Assembly (NCBI GenBank): GCA_922989275.2
Contig: OV277871.1
Span: 27,848,693 to 27,912,692, forward strand
Source of the DNA: Gari tellinella
Lineage: Eukaryota > Mollusca > Bivalvia > Cardiida > Psammobiidae
Length of the DNA: 64,000 bases
Reading direction: 5' to 3'
Positions 19,883-29,478 of this stretch are shown one piece after another (position 1 is the stretch's first letter; every line of letters starts with the position of its first letter). Position numbers and translations under genes: made by a program. The notes under the pieces were generated by a model. It was given only the letters and a program-made list of their open reading frames with translations, did not search any database and was not told where the DNA came from.

Positions 19883-19960
19883 CTGAGCTCCAGATAAGGG
19901 GAGTATTTCAAAAAGTAAAATCTTCATTTCTGCATTAAACACTATGGTGTTACTACTTAT
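19883..19960 (-). mobile_element. left part of a family B MITE (second unit)
   Basis: Same left end as the copy at 19593, ending at TACTACTTAT where the second duplication unit stops. Confidence 0.85.
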
Positions 19961-20010
19961 TATTACACTGGCTCTTAAGACTGTTCTGTATTACCTCAAT
20001 GTTATGTTCA

Positions 20011-20238
20011 CTAAACTCTTTGCACGCTAGTGGCGGATATGCCTGCCACAGTGATAACCTCTGCAAACAGATTGGATCCATATGAGACGCCGCATAACAC
20101 AGCGTCTCATCAGGATCCAAACTGTTTGCCATTCTGACACTGAATTTAAAAGAAAATTCGAAAAATTCTAATTTTAGAAAGATAGCAGAAGACAAATTGT
20201 TGCAAAACAAAAAAATTACCCAGCATGCAAAGAGTTAA
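20011..20238 (+). mobile_element. family C MITE
   Basis: TAAACTCTTTGCACGCTAGT to CCAGCATGCAAAGAGTTAA, 228 bp. Hairpin 20063-20130 is GCAAACAGATTGGATCC / GGATCCAAACTGTTTGC with apex GACGCCGCATAACACAGCGTC. Confidence 0.9.
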
Positions 20239-20273
20239 ATGCTCACTTACAATTTAAGATTTAAAGACCAACA

Positions 20274-20350
20274 GCAGCTTAAAGCAGAATGAAAGTAAAG
20301 CAGAAAGCTCCTGCATGAGCATTCTGCTCTTTATTTTATTCCGCTTTGAT
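20274..20350. repeat. A-type hairpin core, degenerate
   Basis: TTAAAGCAGAATGAAAGTAA, apex AAGCTCCTGCATGAGCATT, then a diverged arm ending CCGCTTTGA. No outer ends. Confidence 0.7.
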
Positions 20351-20362
20351 GAGAAACCTACC

Positions 20363-20788
20363 TTAACCCATTACCCTATAGCATGTTTTTAGTGTTGGAG
20401 ATAGTTGACCACTTAACCCTTAGCCTGCCACTCACGACTATAGCTCCATATGCAAACAGCTTGGATCCGGATGAGACGCCGATGAACTCGGCGTCTCATC
20501 CGGATCCAAGCTGTTTGACACTCGGACAACATTTTCAGCAATTTTGAGCAACTTTGAAGCACTTTGAAACTTGAAGCAGACTAGAAATATAGCAGACAAC
20601 AATTTATTTGGCGGGCTAAGGGTTAAAGTACATTCTGCTGTTAGGCACAATCCGCTAGGATATAGTAAATATCCCTTATGGTACATATTCATTGCTGTAT
20701 AAAGGGGTAAAGGGAACTATTTTCTTCAGTGAAGGAATACATTTAAGGCATAAAAAGGCATGATTTTATTTATGGGGTAATGGGTTAA
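20363..20788 (+). mobile_element. family A MITE hosting a C element at its stem base
   Basis: TTAACCCATTACCCTATAGC to GGGGTAATGGGTTAA. The host GACCACTTAAAG site is interrupted at its TTAA by the C copy at 20413-20626. The first stem arm is lost beyond the insert. Confidence 0.82.
20413..20626 (+). mobile_element. family C MITE (C2 subtype) nested in A
   Basis: 214 bp, TTAACCCTTAGCCTGCCACT to TTTGGCGGGCTAAGGGTTAA. Stem GCAAACAGCTTGGATCCGGA, apex GACGCCGATGAACTCGGCGTC. Same length and layout as the copy at 27160. Confidence 0.93.
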
Positions 20789-20840
20789 ACAATGAGAACA
20801 ATCCTATTGAAAGGTTGTGGTGGCATGTGTACTGAATCAG

Positions 20841-21018
20841 CAGAGCTCCAGATTAGAGGGAGTAAACCGAACAAATCCAACATTTTCCCACTAATTCAGC
20901 ACCAAGTCCTATGCTGTTGCTACTTATAAGAATCGTCTTGAAGAGTAGTGACACCATAGGGTTTAATGCAGAAATAAAAATTTTACTTTTTGAAATATCC
21001 CCCTTATCTGCAGCCCTC
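20841..21018 (+). mobile_element. family B MITE with shortened palindrome
   Basis: CAGAGCTCCAGATTAGAGG to CTTATCTGCAGCCCTC. The octamer TGAATCAG flanks both sides with one extra A on the right. About 20 bp of the palindrome centre is missing. Confidence 0.87.
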
Positions 21019-21259
21019 ATGAATCAGTCAGTTTTGTGACTTCAGTCCAAATTAACCTGTCAACTTTCAAGATGCTCGAAGAGTGGCTTTAATATTTTAT
21101 TATGGAGTCTTTTTACTCTTAAAACAATGAGTAACTGGCAATAGGCTAAAAGTGTTGTCTGCTTAGGCAAAAGTTGAGCAGAAATCTTCAGTTTGAGTTT
21201 ACTACTTGTCACTCTGGCACAATGAGATGATTTTGACCAAATTTATATTTACTGCAAGC

Positions 21260-21614
21260 TTAACCCATTACCCCATAAAAAAACCTTTTTACACCTTTTA
21301 TTTACTCCTCCACTGCATAAAATATATCCTCTTTATAAAGTCAAGAACATGTACCATAAGAAATATTTTCTATATTCTAGCAGATGGAAGCTTAAAGCAG
21401 ATTGAAAGTAAAGCAGAATGAAAGTAACCCATTAAGCCATACTGACTTATATTGACTCTTTGCGCAATATTCTCATACAGACTCATTTTGACACACTTTA
21501 AGCCACTAGCTTGTATTGAGATAAGCATTGATAAGTGTTTATCGCTTATGAGTTAATGGGTTAATTGGTCAACTATCTTCAATACTAGAAACAATCTATG
21601 CGGTAATGGGTTAA
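21260..21614 (-). mobile_element. family A MITE with a family N element replacing its second arm
   Basis: TTAACCCATTACCCCATAAA through the first stem arm (to about 21424), then family N (21425-21564), then GGTCAACTATCTTCAATACTA to GGTAATGGGTTAA. Confidence 0.8.
21425..21564. mobile_element. family N MITE
   Basis: About 140 bp: TAACCCATTAAGCCATACTG to CGCTTATGAGTTAATGGGTTAA. Internal GACTCATTTTGACACACTTT and GAGATAAGCATTGATAA. No long central palindrome. A second copy is at 53551-53693. Confidence 0.75.
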
Positions 21615-22470
21615 GTAGACCTGCAGATAAATGAAATCTGCAAGGTATAGGCATCTTGCAACATATTTGATGCAATTATAACAATTTGTGGTCTCCTTGC
21701 ATGGTTGAAAGGATGATTCTGTTGTGATCAAACTTGGTGTGAAAGCTTGAGTAATCTTTGTAGTGATCAAACTTGATACAGCTATCCTTTCTATAAACTC
21801 AGAAGGAGCCCCCTGACCAGGGTCCTCAGAGACCTTCTTACGTTGCCATAGTTCTTGGGCTGAATTGTCGTAGGGAATCCTTTCTGTTTATAAGACCGAG
21901 GTTATCCCCTCTGCCAAGAACTAAAGGGGGGGAGGGCAGGTTGGTGGTTTTGATCTCATGCACTGCTTGGCAATGAGTGGGATTAGCAGAAATCATCTTC
22001 CTGAAATCATCGTCATCTCATCCTTCATCGACGCTATATGACCTGTTTTGTGTCGCGGTGCCATAAAACCCAACTCATCCTTCCTCTGACCATGGTCTTC
22101 AAAGTTTGTAACTATTTGGAATAAATTGTCAACAAATCCCCTGATAAATGATATAGAACCAGTTGTTTATCAGAATAGAGATGTGTCCGTTCGAAAAGTC
22201 AGCTAGGAAAGTTGAAATTCCAGGAAATTATTGTATTAATCAGCCCTACTAGATGAAGATATCAATCATTGACCGCGGACAGTGACCTGGGTTATAACTA
22301 AGTCTTTCCTAAGAAGATCTTTAATCCAGGTCCAAGGGCAATACAACATGCTCCTGTTATTATTGGATGATTCTTGTAGTATTTTCTCCCAAAAAACCAA
22401 TTGCTTCAACTTAAAAGTCTTTCCATGAAATCTGAATCACAACCTATAATTTTAAAGTACCAAACCTACC
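21615..22470. other. single-copy-looking intron sequence
   Basis: The longest element-free stretch in the first intron. Only a weak GGAGCCCCCTGACCAGGGTCC scrap near 21804 resembles a hairpin relic. Confidence 0.4.
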
Positions 22471-22676
22471 ATAAGTATTTGGACAGACAGGCCTTTAAGC
22501 AAACAGTGTAGACCCTGATCAGACTGCTCCTAAGGGAGCAGTCTGATCATGATATATACTGTTTGCCATTCAGTGTGCATGCACCTTTAGGACAAATAAC
22601 AGTGTGTTAAAAGCAATCATTTCAAGTTTAGGATAATTACGGCTATTACACTGCAGGGTGTCCCAATATTTAGGAT
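22471..22676 (-). mobile_element. family E MITE
   Basis: ATAAGTATTTGGACAGACAGG to GGGTGTCCCAATATTTAGG. Hairpin 22497-22566 has arms GCAAACAGTGTAGACCCTGA / ATGATATATACTGTTTGC and apex GACTGCTCCTAAGGGAGCAGTC. Confidence 0.85.
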
Positions 22677-23021
22677 TTTTACAGTAAACAGTACTAACAC
22701 TGGGGTTGGAGTAAAATTTGTCCCAATTTTATTGTAAACGGATTGACCCGATTTCAATCAAACTTGAATGGATGCAAACACTGTAATTTGATTTAATTAA
22801 AAATGTTCTCAAATTGTTGATTGAGAACTGACCATGTAACTTACAACATTATAAATTTTGTTGTGAGTGTTTTGTTACTACTCAATACCTGGTTAGTGTT
22901 TCAAACATTGTTTGTTGTAAGTTCATGTATTAAACTGACCCCAAAAGAACCCACAGCTTTGTGACTAAAGGTTTTGGGGCTAGTAACAAGTCTGCATGTT
23001 CAAGGGGTAGGGGTATGTAGT
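22677..23021. other. single-copy-looking intron sequence
   Basis: Nothing recognised. Confidence 0.35.
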
Positions 23022-23332
23022 TTAACCCCTTACCCAATAAGCCGTGCAGCTAGGTGCATGACCACTTAAAGCAGGTTGAAAGTAAAGCAGAATGTGCCTT
23101 AAGGCACATTCTGCTTTACTTTCATCCTGCTTTGAGCTACAATATGCTACTATATATGGATATAGGAAATACTATTTCTTACGGTACATAATTATATTCT
23201 GATATTCATGACTATTATCTATTTTCTTTAGCTTAGGAATAGTTAAGTGGGTACAAAAAGGTAAAAAAAAAACAACCCAAAAACAAAACAAAAAGGCATA
23301 ATATATATTATATATGGAGTACTTGGTAAATC
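23022..23332 (+). mobile_element. family A MITE, right end expanded by low-complexity sequence
   Basis: TTAACCCCTTACCCAATAAGC, perfect stem with apex TGTGCCTTAAGGCACA, then A-rich and TATATATTATATATG tracts before a degenerate GGAGTACTTGGTAAA end. Confidence 0.8.
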
Positions 23333-23583
23333 CCTAGAGTTATGATTATTACATCATTTCTTGCGACTGTCCCAGTCCTCGTCGGTTTTGTTCATGAGCT
23401 TTGTGACAGAGAGTCATTTATCACCGACCAGCAGCCATTGTTGATGTTGAAGACAAGCCCCTTAGGAAACAATGGTCAAGACACAAATGTCAGCTTTATG
23501 AATGGAGGTCAGACTGATGGATGTGAAATAATATTTGCCCTGTTAGGACAAAAACGCTCATGATAGATGGTCACATGGCAGTG
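23333..23583 (+). other. non-repeat sequence with an unexplained 73-codon open frame
   Basis: An open frame runs from ATG 23342 to TGA 23561-23563. Its start is hydrophobic (MIITSFLATVPVLVGFV), which would fit a signal or membrane segment; the rest is polar. It does not overlap any repeat seen here. I recognise no family, and at this length chance is the main alternative. Confidence 0.25.
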
Positions 23584-23836
23584 CATATATACAGCTAAAT
23601 GTGTATTAAGCAAGGCTCTAGGTAAGAGGGAGTAAATTAACAAATCCAACATTTTCTGACTTATTTTAGCACAAAGTCCTATGGATTGGTGTTACTACTC
23701 ATTAGAACCGTCTCTCTGAGACGATTCTAATGAGTAGTGACACCATAGGGTTTGGAGCAGAAATAAAGATTTTAGTTTTTGAAATACTCCCCTTATCTAG
23801 AGCTTTGATATATACAGCCAAATGTGTATTCAGCAA
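23584..23836. repeat. 26-29-bp direct repeat abutting a family B copy
   Basis: ATATATACAGCTAAATGTGT...AAG ends at 23610, and ATATATACAGCCAAATGTGT starts at 23808, exactly at the two ends of the B element. A related GTGTATTCAGCAAC occurs again near 24045. Confidence 0.85.
23611..23807 (+). mobile_element. family B MITE between long direct repeats
   Basis: CAAGGCTCTAGGTAAGAGG to CTTATCTAGAGCTTTG, 197 bp. The TCT/AGA changes in the two ends are compensatory. Apex CGTCTCTCTGAGACG. Confidence 0.88.
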
Positions 23837-23860
23837 CTGATTGAGATCTGTGTGCAGGCT

Positions 23861-24020
23861 TTAACCTATTACTCACTAAACATGCCTTTTGATTTATTCT
23901 TCCGCGGAAGAAAATAGTCCCACTTTATGAAGCCATGAATATGTAGCATAAGAAATATTTTCAATATCCTAGAAGATGGTAGCTTAAAGTTTCCATGTTT
24001 TGAAAACAGGTGACCAATGA
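23861..24020 (-). mobile_element. family A MITE, palindrome lost
   Basis: TTAACCTATTACTCACTAAAC through TAGAAGATGGTAGCTTAAAG, then directly GTTTTGAAAACAGGTGACC. Confidence 0.65.
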
Positions 24021-24097
24021 TACACAAACCAATCAGACAAGTGTATTCAGCAACCAAGAGCCATAATCAGGCTTTAGGGCACATCCACTTTGTAAAT

Positions 24098-24383
24098 ACA
24101 CCCTTTTACGCCTTTGTTTTTTCTCCTGCAGAAGAAAATAAAGTTTATAAAGCCATGTATATGAAACATAATTATGGAGTCTTTTAATTTATTATTCCAC
24201 AGTAGAAAATAGTTCCACTTTATACAGTCATTAATATGTTACATAAGAAATATTTTTTATATCCTAGACAATGGTAGCTTAAAGATGATTCAAAGTAAAG
24301 CAGATTCTGCTTTACTTTTAAATTGCTTAAAGTGGTTACCTGTCTTTAAAACAAGAAACAGGCTATATAGAGTACTGGATTAA
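24098..24383 (-). mobile_element. family A MITE with an internal partial duplication
   Basis: The CTTTTACGCCT and AGAAGAAAATA blocks are followed by a second TTTAATTTATTATTCCAC block, then a short palindrome (AAAGTAAAGCAGATTCTGCT...). It ends TTAA at 24380-24383, shared with the next A copy. Confidence 0.72.
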
Positions 24384-24645
24384 CCTTCTTCGCCATAGCC
24401 TGTTTCCAAGTTTTGAAAAGAGGTGACCACTGTAAGCAGGTTCAAAGTAAAGCAGAATTTGTCTTAAGGCACATTCTGCTTTACTTACAGTCTGCTTAAA
24501 GTAACTATCTACTAGGATATAAAAAAAAAATTTCTTATGATATAATAACTCATGACTTTATAAATTGGAATTCTTTTCTCTAGTGGAGGAATAAATTAAA
24601 AGCGTTAAAATGCATATTTTAGTTATAATGCAGTAAAGGGTTATA
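24380..24645 (+). mobile_element. family A MITE joined end to end with the previous one
   Basis: TTAACCTTCTTCGCCATAGCC to AATGCAGTAAAGGGTTATA. Apex TTGTCTTAAGGCACA. The right end is slightly degenerate. Confidence 0.82.
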
Positions 24646-24729
24646 ATCTACACAGAAACACTTTTGAGCAAACACAAATGTAAGCATAAAGGAAAACTTT
24701 GTGATTACATGTATGCCATAATGCACCTG

Positions 24730-24920
24730 TACAGCTTAAAGCAAAAGGAAAGAAAAGCAGGAAGCTCTTTCATTTTGCTTTAATGAATATGAAAGGAAAC
24801 CAGAAAAATCTGTATTATACTGCCACCTTTAATATAACATTCAATATTTTCACTATAAAGAGGAAATATTTTCTTGTGTAGAGGAATAAATAAAATGTGT
24901 AAAAAGGCATATGTAATGTA
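24730..24920 (+). mobile_element. family A relic
   Basis: TTAAAGCAAAAGGAAAGAAAA, AAGCTCTTTCATTTTGC, then ATATTTTCTTGTGTAGAGG and AATAAATAAAATGTG blocks in A order but strongly diverged. Confidence 0.55.
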
Positions 24921-25103
24921 TAGAATATAAGGCTTATTAGTAGGGAAGGATGAGTCAGTATGTTAGTGTATATGGTATGACCAGGTTACCACATTTCTTA
25001 CGGTGCTATTGATCTGCTGTTAGTCTTGTGGCAGATGTCTTACTGTAATTATTTAATGCTTAAGAAATGGCATCTGCTTCAACATTGGCTTCTGCTGAAG
25101 TTC

Positions 25104-25374
25104 TTAACCCATTACCCCATAAAAACGTGTTTTTACGCCTCTAATTTATTTGTCCACTGAAGAAAATAATTCTAATTTATACAGTCATAAAAATGCATCA
25201 TAAGAAATATTTTCTAAATCCTAGCAGATCATAGCTTAAAGCAGTCTGAAAGTAAAGCAGAATGTGCCTTAAGGCACATTCTGCTTTACTTTCAACCTGC
25301 TTTAAGTAGTCACCTATTTTCAATTCTAGAATATATGTATCATAAATATTCCCTGCACCCTAGTAGATAATAGC
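25104..25374 (-). mobile_element. family A MITE, followed by an A fragment
   Basis: TTAACCCATTACCCCATAAAA through a perfect stem (apex TGTGCCTTAAGGCACA) to TATTTTCAATTCTAGAATA. It then re-enters an earlier A block (ATGTATCATAAATATT...TAGTAGATAATAGC) before the next element. Confidence 0.8.
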
Positions 25375-25613
25375 TTAACCCATTACAGCATAAATACTCT
25401 TTTTACACCTTTAATTTATTCTTCATTCCTTCACTGAAGAAAATGGTTCCACTTAATACAGTCATGAATATGCAAACAGGGCACAGGCTGTAACTCAAAG
25501 CAGGTTGATAGAAAGAAGAATGGGCCTTAATACCTATACTGCTTTACTTTCAACCTGCTTTGAGTGGTCACCTATCTTCAAAACTAGAAACTGGCTATAG
25601 GGTTATGGGTTAA
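25375..25613 (-). mobile_element. family A MITE inserted at a stem-base TTAA
   Basis: TTAACCCATTACAGCATAAAT to GGGTTATGGGTTAA. The preceding GATAATAGC is the sequence that normally leads into TTAAAGCAGG, so the insertion used that TTAA of an A copy. Confidence 0.8.
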
Positions 25614-25692
25614 ATGTTTGCATCATAGTATAATGGAAGCCAACTTAGTATTCATTAGCACTGTCAGAGCTAACCTTTAGACTGTTTCATCT

Positions 25693-25766
25693 TTTGCAAA
25701 CAGTGTAGACCAAGATCAGAGGGCTTTTGAAGGAGCCCTCTGATTAGGGTCTGCACTGTTTGTCAT
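25693..25766. repeat. D/E-type hairpin without outer ends
   Basis: GCAAACAGTGTAGACCAAGA and GGGTCTGCACTGTTTG arms, apex GGGCTTTTGAAGGAGCCC. Confidence 0.82.
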
Positions 25767-25965
25767 ATGAAGTAATTTTGCGTCCGAACACCTCAAAGGT
25801 TTGGTGTTATTGGTCAATTATATATGAAAATTGAGCGTGGTGTAGGGGTTACCGGGTAACAGACTCCTTGATACTTGGCCAGTGCCAGGTATTGGGGATC
25901 TGGCTCTCCATACATGCACACTTTTTATGGACCACAAGGTTAACTTTTATTATCATGCTGAAGTT

Positions 25966-26218
25966 TTAACCCATTACCCCATATAGCCTGTTTCTAATTG
26001 TTAAAATAAGTTATGACTTAAAACAGGTTGAAAGTAAAGCAGAATGCACCTTAAGGCGCATTCTGCTTTACTTTAAGCCAGTTTTAAGCTACCATCTGCT
26101 AGAGTATAGAAAATATTTATTATCATACATATTATAACTGTATGAATTGGATCTATTTTCTTCAGTGGAGAAATAAATTTCAAGTGTAAAAAGTCGTATT
26201 TAAAGGTTAATGGGTTAA
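25966..26218 (+). mobile_element. family A MITE
   Basis: TTAACCCATTACCCCATATAG to AAAGGTTAATGGGTTAA, 253 bp, apex TGCACCTTAAGGCGCA. Confidence 0.9.
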
Positions 26219-26269
26219 TTGGACTCTGTTATTTTCTCATAAATGACTAGTTTACAATGTAAAGAGTAT

Positions 26270-26627
26270 GTTTCTCAAACAGTGTAGAGGACACTGTCTT
26301 GTCCTAGCAAACATTATGAAGCTGGTGCACTCTGAACAGTGTCTTCCCTCCTGTCATATTGCAATAAATTTTTATAGAAATTACAAACCCCAATTGCAAC
26401 CCTAACTGGTCAAAAATGGACTTGACTTAATTGGAAACTTGAAATGTCCACTGTCCAAGTTTCAGGCACATACTGCTTTTCTTTTAGCCTGCTTTAGACT
26501 CCATCTACTAGAATAAAGAAAATTATTCATATGGTAAATGATTATGTCTGTATGAATTAGAACTGTTTTCTTCAAGGGAGGAATAAATGAAATGCGCTAA
26601 AAGGTGCTTCCATTGGGGAAGGGTTAA
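26270..26627 (+). mobile_element. decayed D element inside the right half of an A element
   Basis: A D-like order (CAAACAGTGTAGAGG, GTCAAAAATGGACTTGACTT, GAAATGTCCA, GTTTCAGG) runs directly into GCACATACTGCTTTTC (A second arm) and on to GGGGAAGGGTTAA. This looks like an old apex insertion that has lost its borders. Confidence 0.6.
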
Positions 26628-27141
26628 AGCAGTTGGCATTTTAATGAAGAACAAAAGTACAACAAAAATCTTCTGTTTATTTCTCCTGTATTTAGCTGCC
26701 ACTTTTATTTAAAACTGCATAGTCCCAATTCTTTAGTGTGATCACTTTATGTGCGTGACTATATAGAGTTCAAAGGATTAACATAATTTTTGTCAAGTAA
26801 TAATATTTGATGGTTAGGTTTTGTTTTAAGAGCTGACCTGTCATACTTGTTTTAGGCTTTATGTTGATTTCACTGTTTGCAATAGTTATGATGGCCGTGT
26901 TAACGGCGAAAAGAATGACTTTTCAAAACAGAAGCTGGTGGTATTAAACAAGACAGTTTTATGTGGAAATTGAAGAAGAAAATGGTAAAAGGCCTGTTCC
27001 CTTGGTAATAAAACTGTGTTCTTATGGTATTTAACCAGTTTTCATAGTGCCATTTCTATACATTTTACTAGGAGGTCTTGTTTTACTTCCATCCCAACCC
27101 CCAACAATGATTTGTTTCCGGTGTTTTAGACAGGTGGTTGC
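26628..27141. other. single-copy-looking intron sequence
   Basis: Nothing recognised. Confidence 0.35.
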
Positions 27142-27159
27142 TTAAAGAAAATTACCCCA

Positions 27160-27373
27160 TTAACCCTTAGCCTGCCAGTCACGACTATAGCTCCATATGC
27201 AAACAGCTTGGAACCGGATGATACGCCGAGTAACTCGGCGTCTCATCTGGATCCAAGCTGTTTGACACTCGGACAACATTTTCAGCAATTTTGAGCAACT
27301 TTGAAGCACTTTGAAACTTGAAGCAGACAAGAAATATAGCAGACGACAATTTATTTGGCGGGCTAAGGGTTAA
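27160..27373 (+). mobile_element. family C MITE (C2 subtype) nested in A
   Basis: 214 bp, TTAACCCTTAGCCTGCCAGT to TTTGGCGGGCTAAGGGTTAA. Apex ACGCCGAGTAACTCGGCGT. TTAA duplicated at the borders. Confidence 0.93.
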
Positions 27374-27393
27374 TACATCTTTTTATGCTTTTT

Positions 27394-28560
27394 AGCTCAC
27401 CTGAGCTAGCTCAGGGTGAGCTTTTGCTATCCTTGAATGTCCGTCGTTCGTCGTCAACAATTTTAGTGTTTACACTCTAGAGGCCACAATTTTTATTCAA
27501 TCTTTCTCAAACTTGCTCAGATTGTTAATTAACATTAGAGTTCGGATGAGTTCGATTCTGGTTTAAATCAGACCAATAGATCAAGAGTTATCAACCTTTG
27601 AATTGCTGAAAATGCCATATTTAACAGTGTTTACACTCTAGAGGCCACAATATTTATCCAATCTTTCTTAAACTTGCCCAAATTGAATAATACCACAAGA
27701 TTTCAGATGAGTTTGATTATGGTTGAAATTAGACGTACAGATCAAGAGTTATCTACCTTTGAATTGCTGAAAATTCCATATTTAACAGTGTTTACACTCT
27801 AAAGACCACAATTTTTATCCAATCTATCTCAACCTTGCTCAGATTGTATATTACCATAAGAATTCAGAGGAGTTTGATTATGGTTGAAATCAGAATTGCT
27901 GAAAATGTAAAATTTAACAGTGTTTACACTCTAGAGGCTACAATATTTATCTAATCGTTTTCAAACTTGCCCAGATTGTATATTACCATAAGAGTTCAAA
28001 GGAGTTTGATTATGGTTAAAATCAGACCAATAGGTCATGAGTTATCTACCTTTGAATTGCTGAAAATGACATATTTTAGGGTTTTTACACTCTAGAGGCC
28101 ACAATTTTTATCCAATCTTTTTCAAACTTGCCCAGATTATATATGACCATAAAAGTTCATATGAGGTTGATTATGGTTGAAATCGGACTAATAGGTAAAG
28201 AGTTATCTGCCCTTGAATTGCTGAAAATGCCATATCTAACAGCGTTTACTCTCTTGCAACTACAATTTTCAATGTATTTTGATTATACTTTCACACAAAG
28301 TATATAGCTATAAGTTCTCGAAGGAGTGCAATTATTGTTGAAATCTATTCATTGTGGCAATAGTTATCTGCCCTTGATATACTTTGAAATGCTAGAAAAT
28401 GCTTCAATTCAGTATTTTTTAGGCTCTAGTTATCTGCCCTATTTACATGCTATACTACAAATTTGAATGAATTTAGATTTAAACGGGCGAAACAGAAAGG
28501 TAAAGCTATCAGACTTCAGTACAACAGGTGAGCGATATCAGGGCCTTCAGGCCCTCTTGT
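27394..28560 (+). mobile_element. family G repeat, 1.17 kb
   Basis: 5' hairpin AGCTCACCTGAGCTAGCTCA and GGGTGAGCT; 3' end CAGGTGAGCGATATCAGGGC then CTTCAGGCCCTCTTGT. The body is about five units of 140-160 bp marked by AACAGTGTTTACACTCTAGA and GAGTTATCTACCTTTGAATT. This unit differs from that in the other two G copies although the ends are the same. Confidence 0.75.
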
Positions 28561-28754
28561 AATTTATTCCTCCAATTAGGAAAATAGTTCCAGTTTATAC
28601 AGTAAAATATTTATCATCAGAAAACATTTTCTATATTCTAGTAGATAATTGTTTAAAGCAGACTGAAAGCCTTAAGGCGCATTCTGCTTTACTTTCAACA
28701 TGCTTTAAGTGGTCACCTACCTTCAATTATAGAAACAGGCTATGGGGTAATGGG

Positions 28755-28830
28755 TTAAAGCAGGTTGAAAGTAAAGCAGAACGTTTTTTGAGGGTGCTTT
28801 CTGCTTTACTTTCAACCTGCTTTAAGCATT
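28755..28830. repeat. A-type hairpin core abutting the previous element
   Basis: Begins at the shared TTAA: TTAAAGCAGGTTGAAAGTAA, apex region AACGTTTTTTGAGGGTGCTTT, then TTTACTTTCAACCTGCTTTA. Confidence 0.75.
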
Positions 28831-28860
28831 CATCTATCAAGATGTAGGTAAATTTGTTAT

Positions 28861-29310
28861 CCAATAGTCTCTTTCTACTGTTAATGACAGCTGACCATTT
28901 GAAGCATGTTGAAAGTAAAGCAGGATGCATCTTAACCCTTTCCCCCATAGAAGCGCCTTTTAGCACATTAATTTTATTCCTTTACTGATGAAAATAGTTC
29001 CAATTTATACAGTCATAAATATGTATCATACAAAATATTTTCTATATTCTAGCAGATTATAGCTTAAAGCAGGCTGAAAGTAAAGCAGAATGCGCTTAAG
29101 GCGCATTCTGCTTTACTTTCAACCTGCTTTAAGAGAACACCTATATTCAATGCTAGAAACAGGCTATGTGGGAAAGGGTTAAGGTATATTCTGATTTACT
29201 TTCTTTTGCTTTTATCTGGTAGAATATAGAGTGTTTATTTATGGTGCACATTCATGAAAGTATAAAGTGGATCTATTTTCTTCAGTGTAGAAATAAAGTA
29301 AAGGCACCTA
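28861..29310 (+). mobile_element. family A MITE split at its apex by another A
   Basis: The left arm (TGAAGCATGTTGAAAGTAAA...GGATGCATC) stops at TTAA 28932. The right arm (GGTATATTCTGATTTACTTT) resumes after 29182 and continues through TAGAATATAGAG to about 29310. Confidence 0.8.
28932..29182 (-). mobile_element. family A MITE nested in the apex of another A
   Basis: 251 bp, TTAACCCTTTCCCCCATAG to TGTGGGAAAGGGTTAA. Apex AATGCGCTTAAGGCGCATT. Nearly identical to the copy at 43686. Confidence 0.92.
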
Positions 29311-29478
29311 TATAGATCTCAATTTCCCTGACTTGGGTGTCTCAATATGAAGTTGATGTTACAGGGTTATTAAATCACAACAACCAACCAGCCAACCAAC
29401 CATGAGCAATATTATGATTATCAGTATTTGAAATATTTCTTCACCTGCAGCTGTATATTTGTCAATAGATTGATATTC

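Larger units (their letters stand above)
19496..19960. repeat. tandem duplication, 290-bp unit (97-bp spacer plus family B)
   Basis: TACACTGTTTGCAAACGTCA at 19496 recurs at 19786, and the next 170-odd bases match almost exactly. The second unit is cut at 19960 inside the B palindrome. Near-identity points to a recent event. Confidence 0.92.
27142..28758 (-). mobile_element. family A MITE hosting a C element and a G element
   Basis: Pieces TTAAAGAAAATTACCCCA (27142), TAATACATCTTTTTATGC (27371) and AATTTATTCCTCCAATTAGG to GGGGTAATGGGTTAA (28561-28758) assemble into one A copy after removing 27160-27373 and 27394-28560. The first stem arm is shortened. Confidence 0.82.
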
